A DNA stretch of 64,000 bases from Chitinasiproducens palmae (GTDB lineage Bacteria; Pseudomonadota; Gammaproteobacteria; Burkholderiales; Burkholderiaceae), in contig NZ_FNLO01000007.1 of NCBI RefSeq assembly GCF_900095735.1, positions 62,001 to 126,000 on the forward strand. Direction: 5' to 3'. The notes under the pieces were generated by a model, which saw only the letters and a list, made by a program, of their open reading frames with translations, did no database searches and was not told the DNA's origin. Position numbers and translations under genes: made by a program. How positions within the stretch are numbered: position 1 is the first letter of the stretch; every line of letters starts with the position of its first letter. Below, in pieces: positions 61,744-64,000 of the stretch.

Positions 61744-64000
<2,257 letters not shown>

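Overview
The window looks like a chromosomal segment of a high-GC beta-proteobacterium of the Burkholderiaceae (Burkholderia/Paraburkholderia/Robbsia-like). This is inferred from gene content and protein style: a MdtABC-type RND pump, a ClcB-like chloride channel, RecBCD, a long ThiC under a THI-box riboswitch, an AraC regulator with an arabinose-binding-type domain, and GC-rich coding sequence throughout. No database search was possible, so genus is open.

Left end (1-6.2 kb): the immunity and integration end of a prophage or prophage-derived element. A leftward Cro-like gene and a rightward S24 (CI/LexA-type) repressor diverge from an operator region. About 1.5 kb further on, a second promoter carries the same operator/-10 block, so the repressor gene lies between two matching operators as in lambda. 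The second promoter points into a chain of overlapping small ORFs, an interrupted frame, a phage-type phosphatase, a DUF4224 protein and a tyrosine integrase that ends just before the 3' end of tRNA-Ser(GGA). The rest of the element probably lies left of the window.

6.3-22.5 kb: core and accessory metabolism and repair. There is a FUSC membrane protein, two small unknowns, an AraC regulator divergent from an acyl-CoA dehydrogenase/acyl-CoA ligase pair, and the four-gene ligase-associated repair operon (MBL exonuclease, ATP-dependent DNA ligase, Lhr-type helicase, PdeM phosphoesterase). A chloride channel and Dps follow.

22.6-35.7 kb: a ten-gene, same-strand glycan cluster. A PIG-L deacetylase and a GT2 lie upstream. 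After a 581-bp gap come GT4, a GmhB-like heptose phosphatase, GT9, a NodU-type carbamoyltransferase, GT2, GT9, a GT4-like enzyme and a UDP-glucuronate decarboxylase, mostly overlapping and ending at a strong hairpin terminator. The content suggests a carbamoylated, heptose- and pentose-containing glycan, with no polymerase, flippase or initiating transferase in view.

36.1-64 kb: ferredoxin-NADP reductase, a small unknown, mdtABC, a small membrane protein behind a striking hairpin, a very long FUSC protein, recC-recB-recD with overlapping ends, arfB, a glycine-zipper lipoprotein, and thiC with a TPP riboswitch whose downstream hairpin can cover the ribosome-binding site.

Two themes recur. Short tandem repeats (9-12 bp, one of 20 bp) sit at or just beyond stop codons or gene starts. 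Many large proteins carry low-complexity insertions or tails absent from the usual family architecture.
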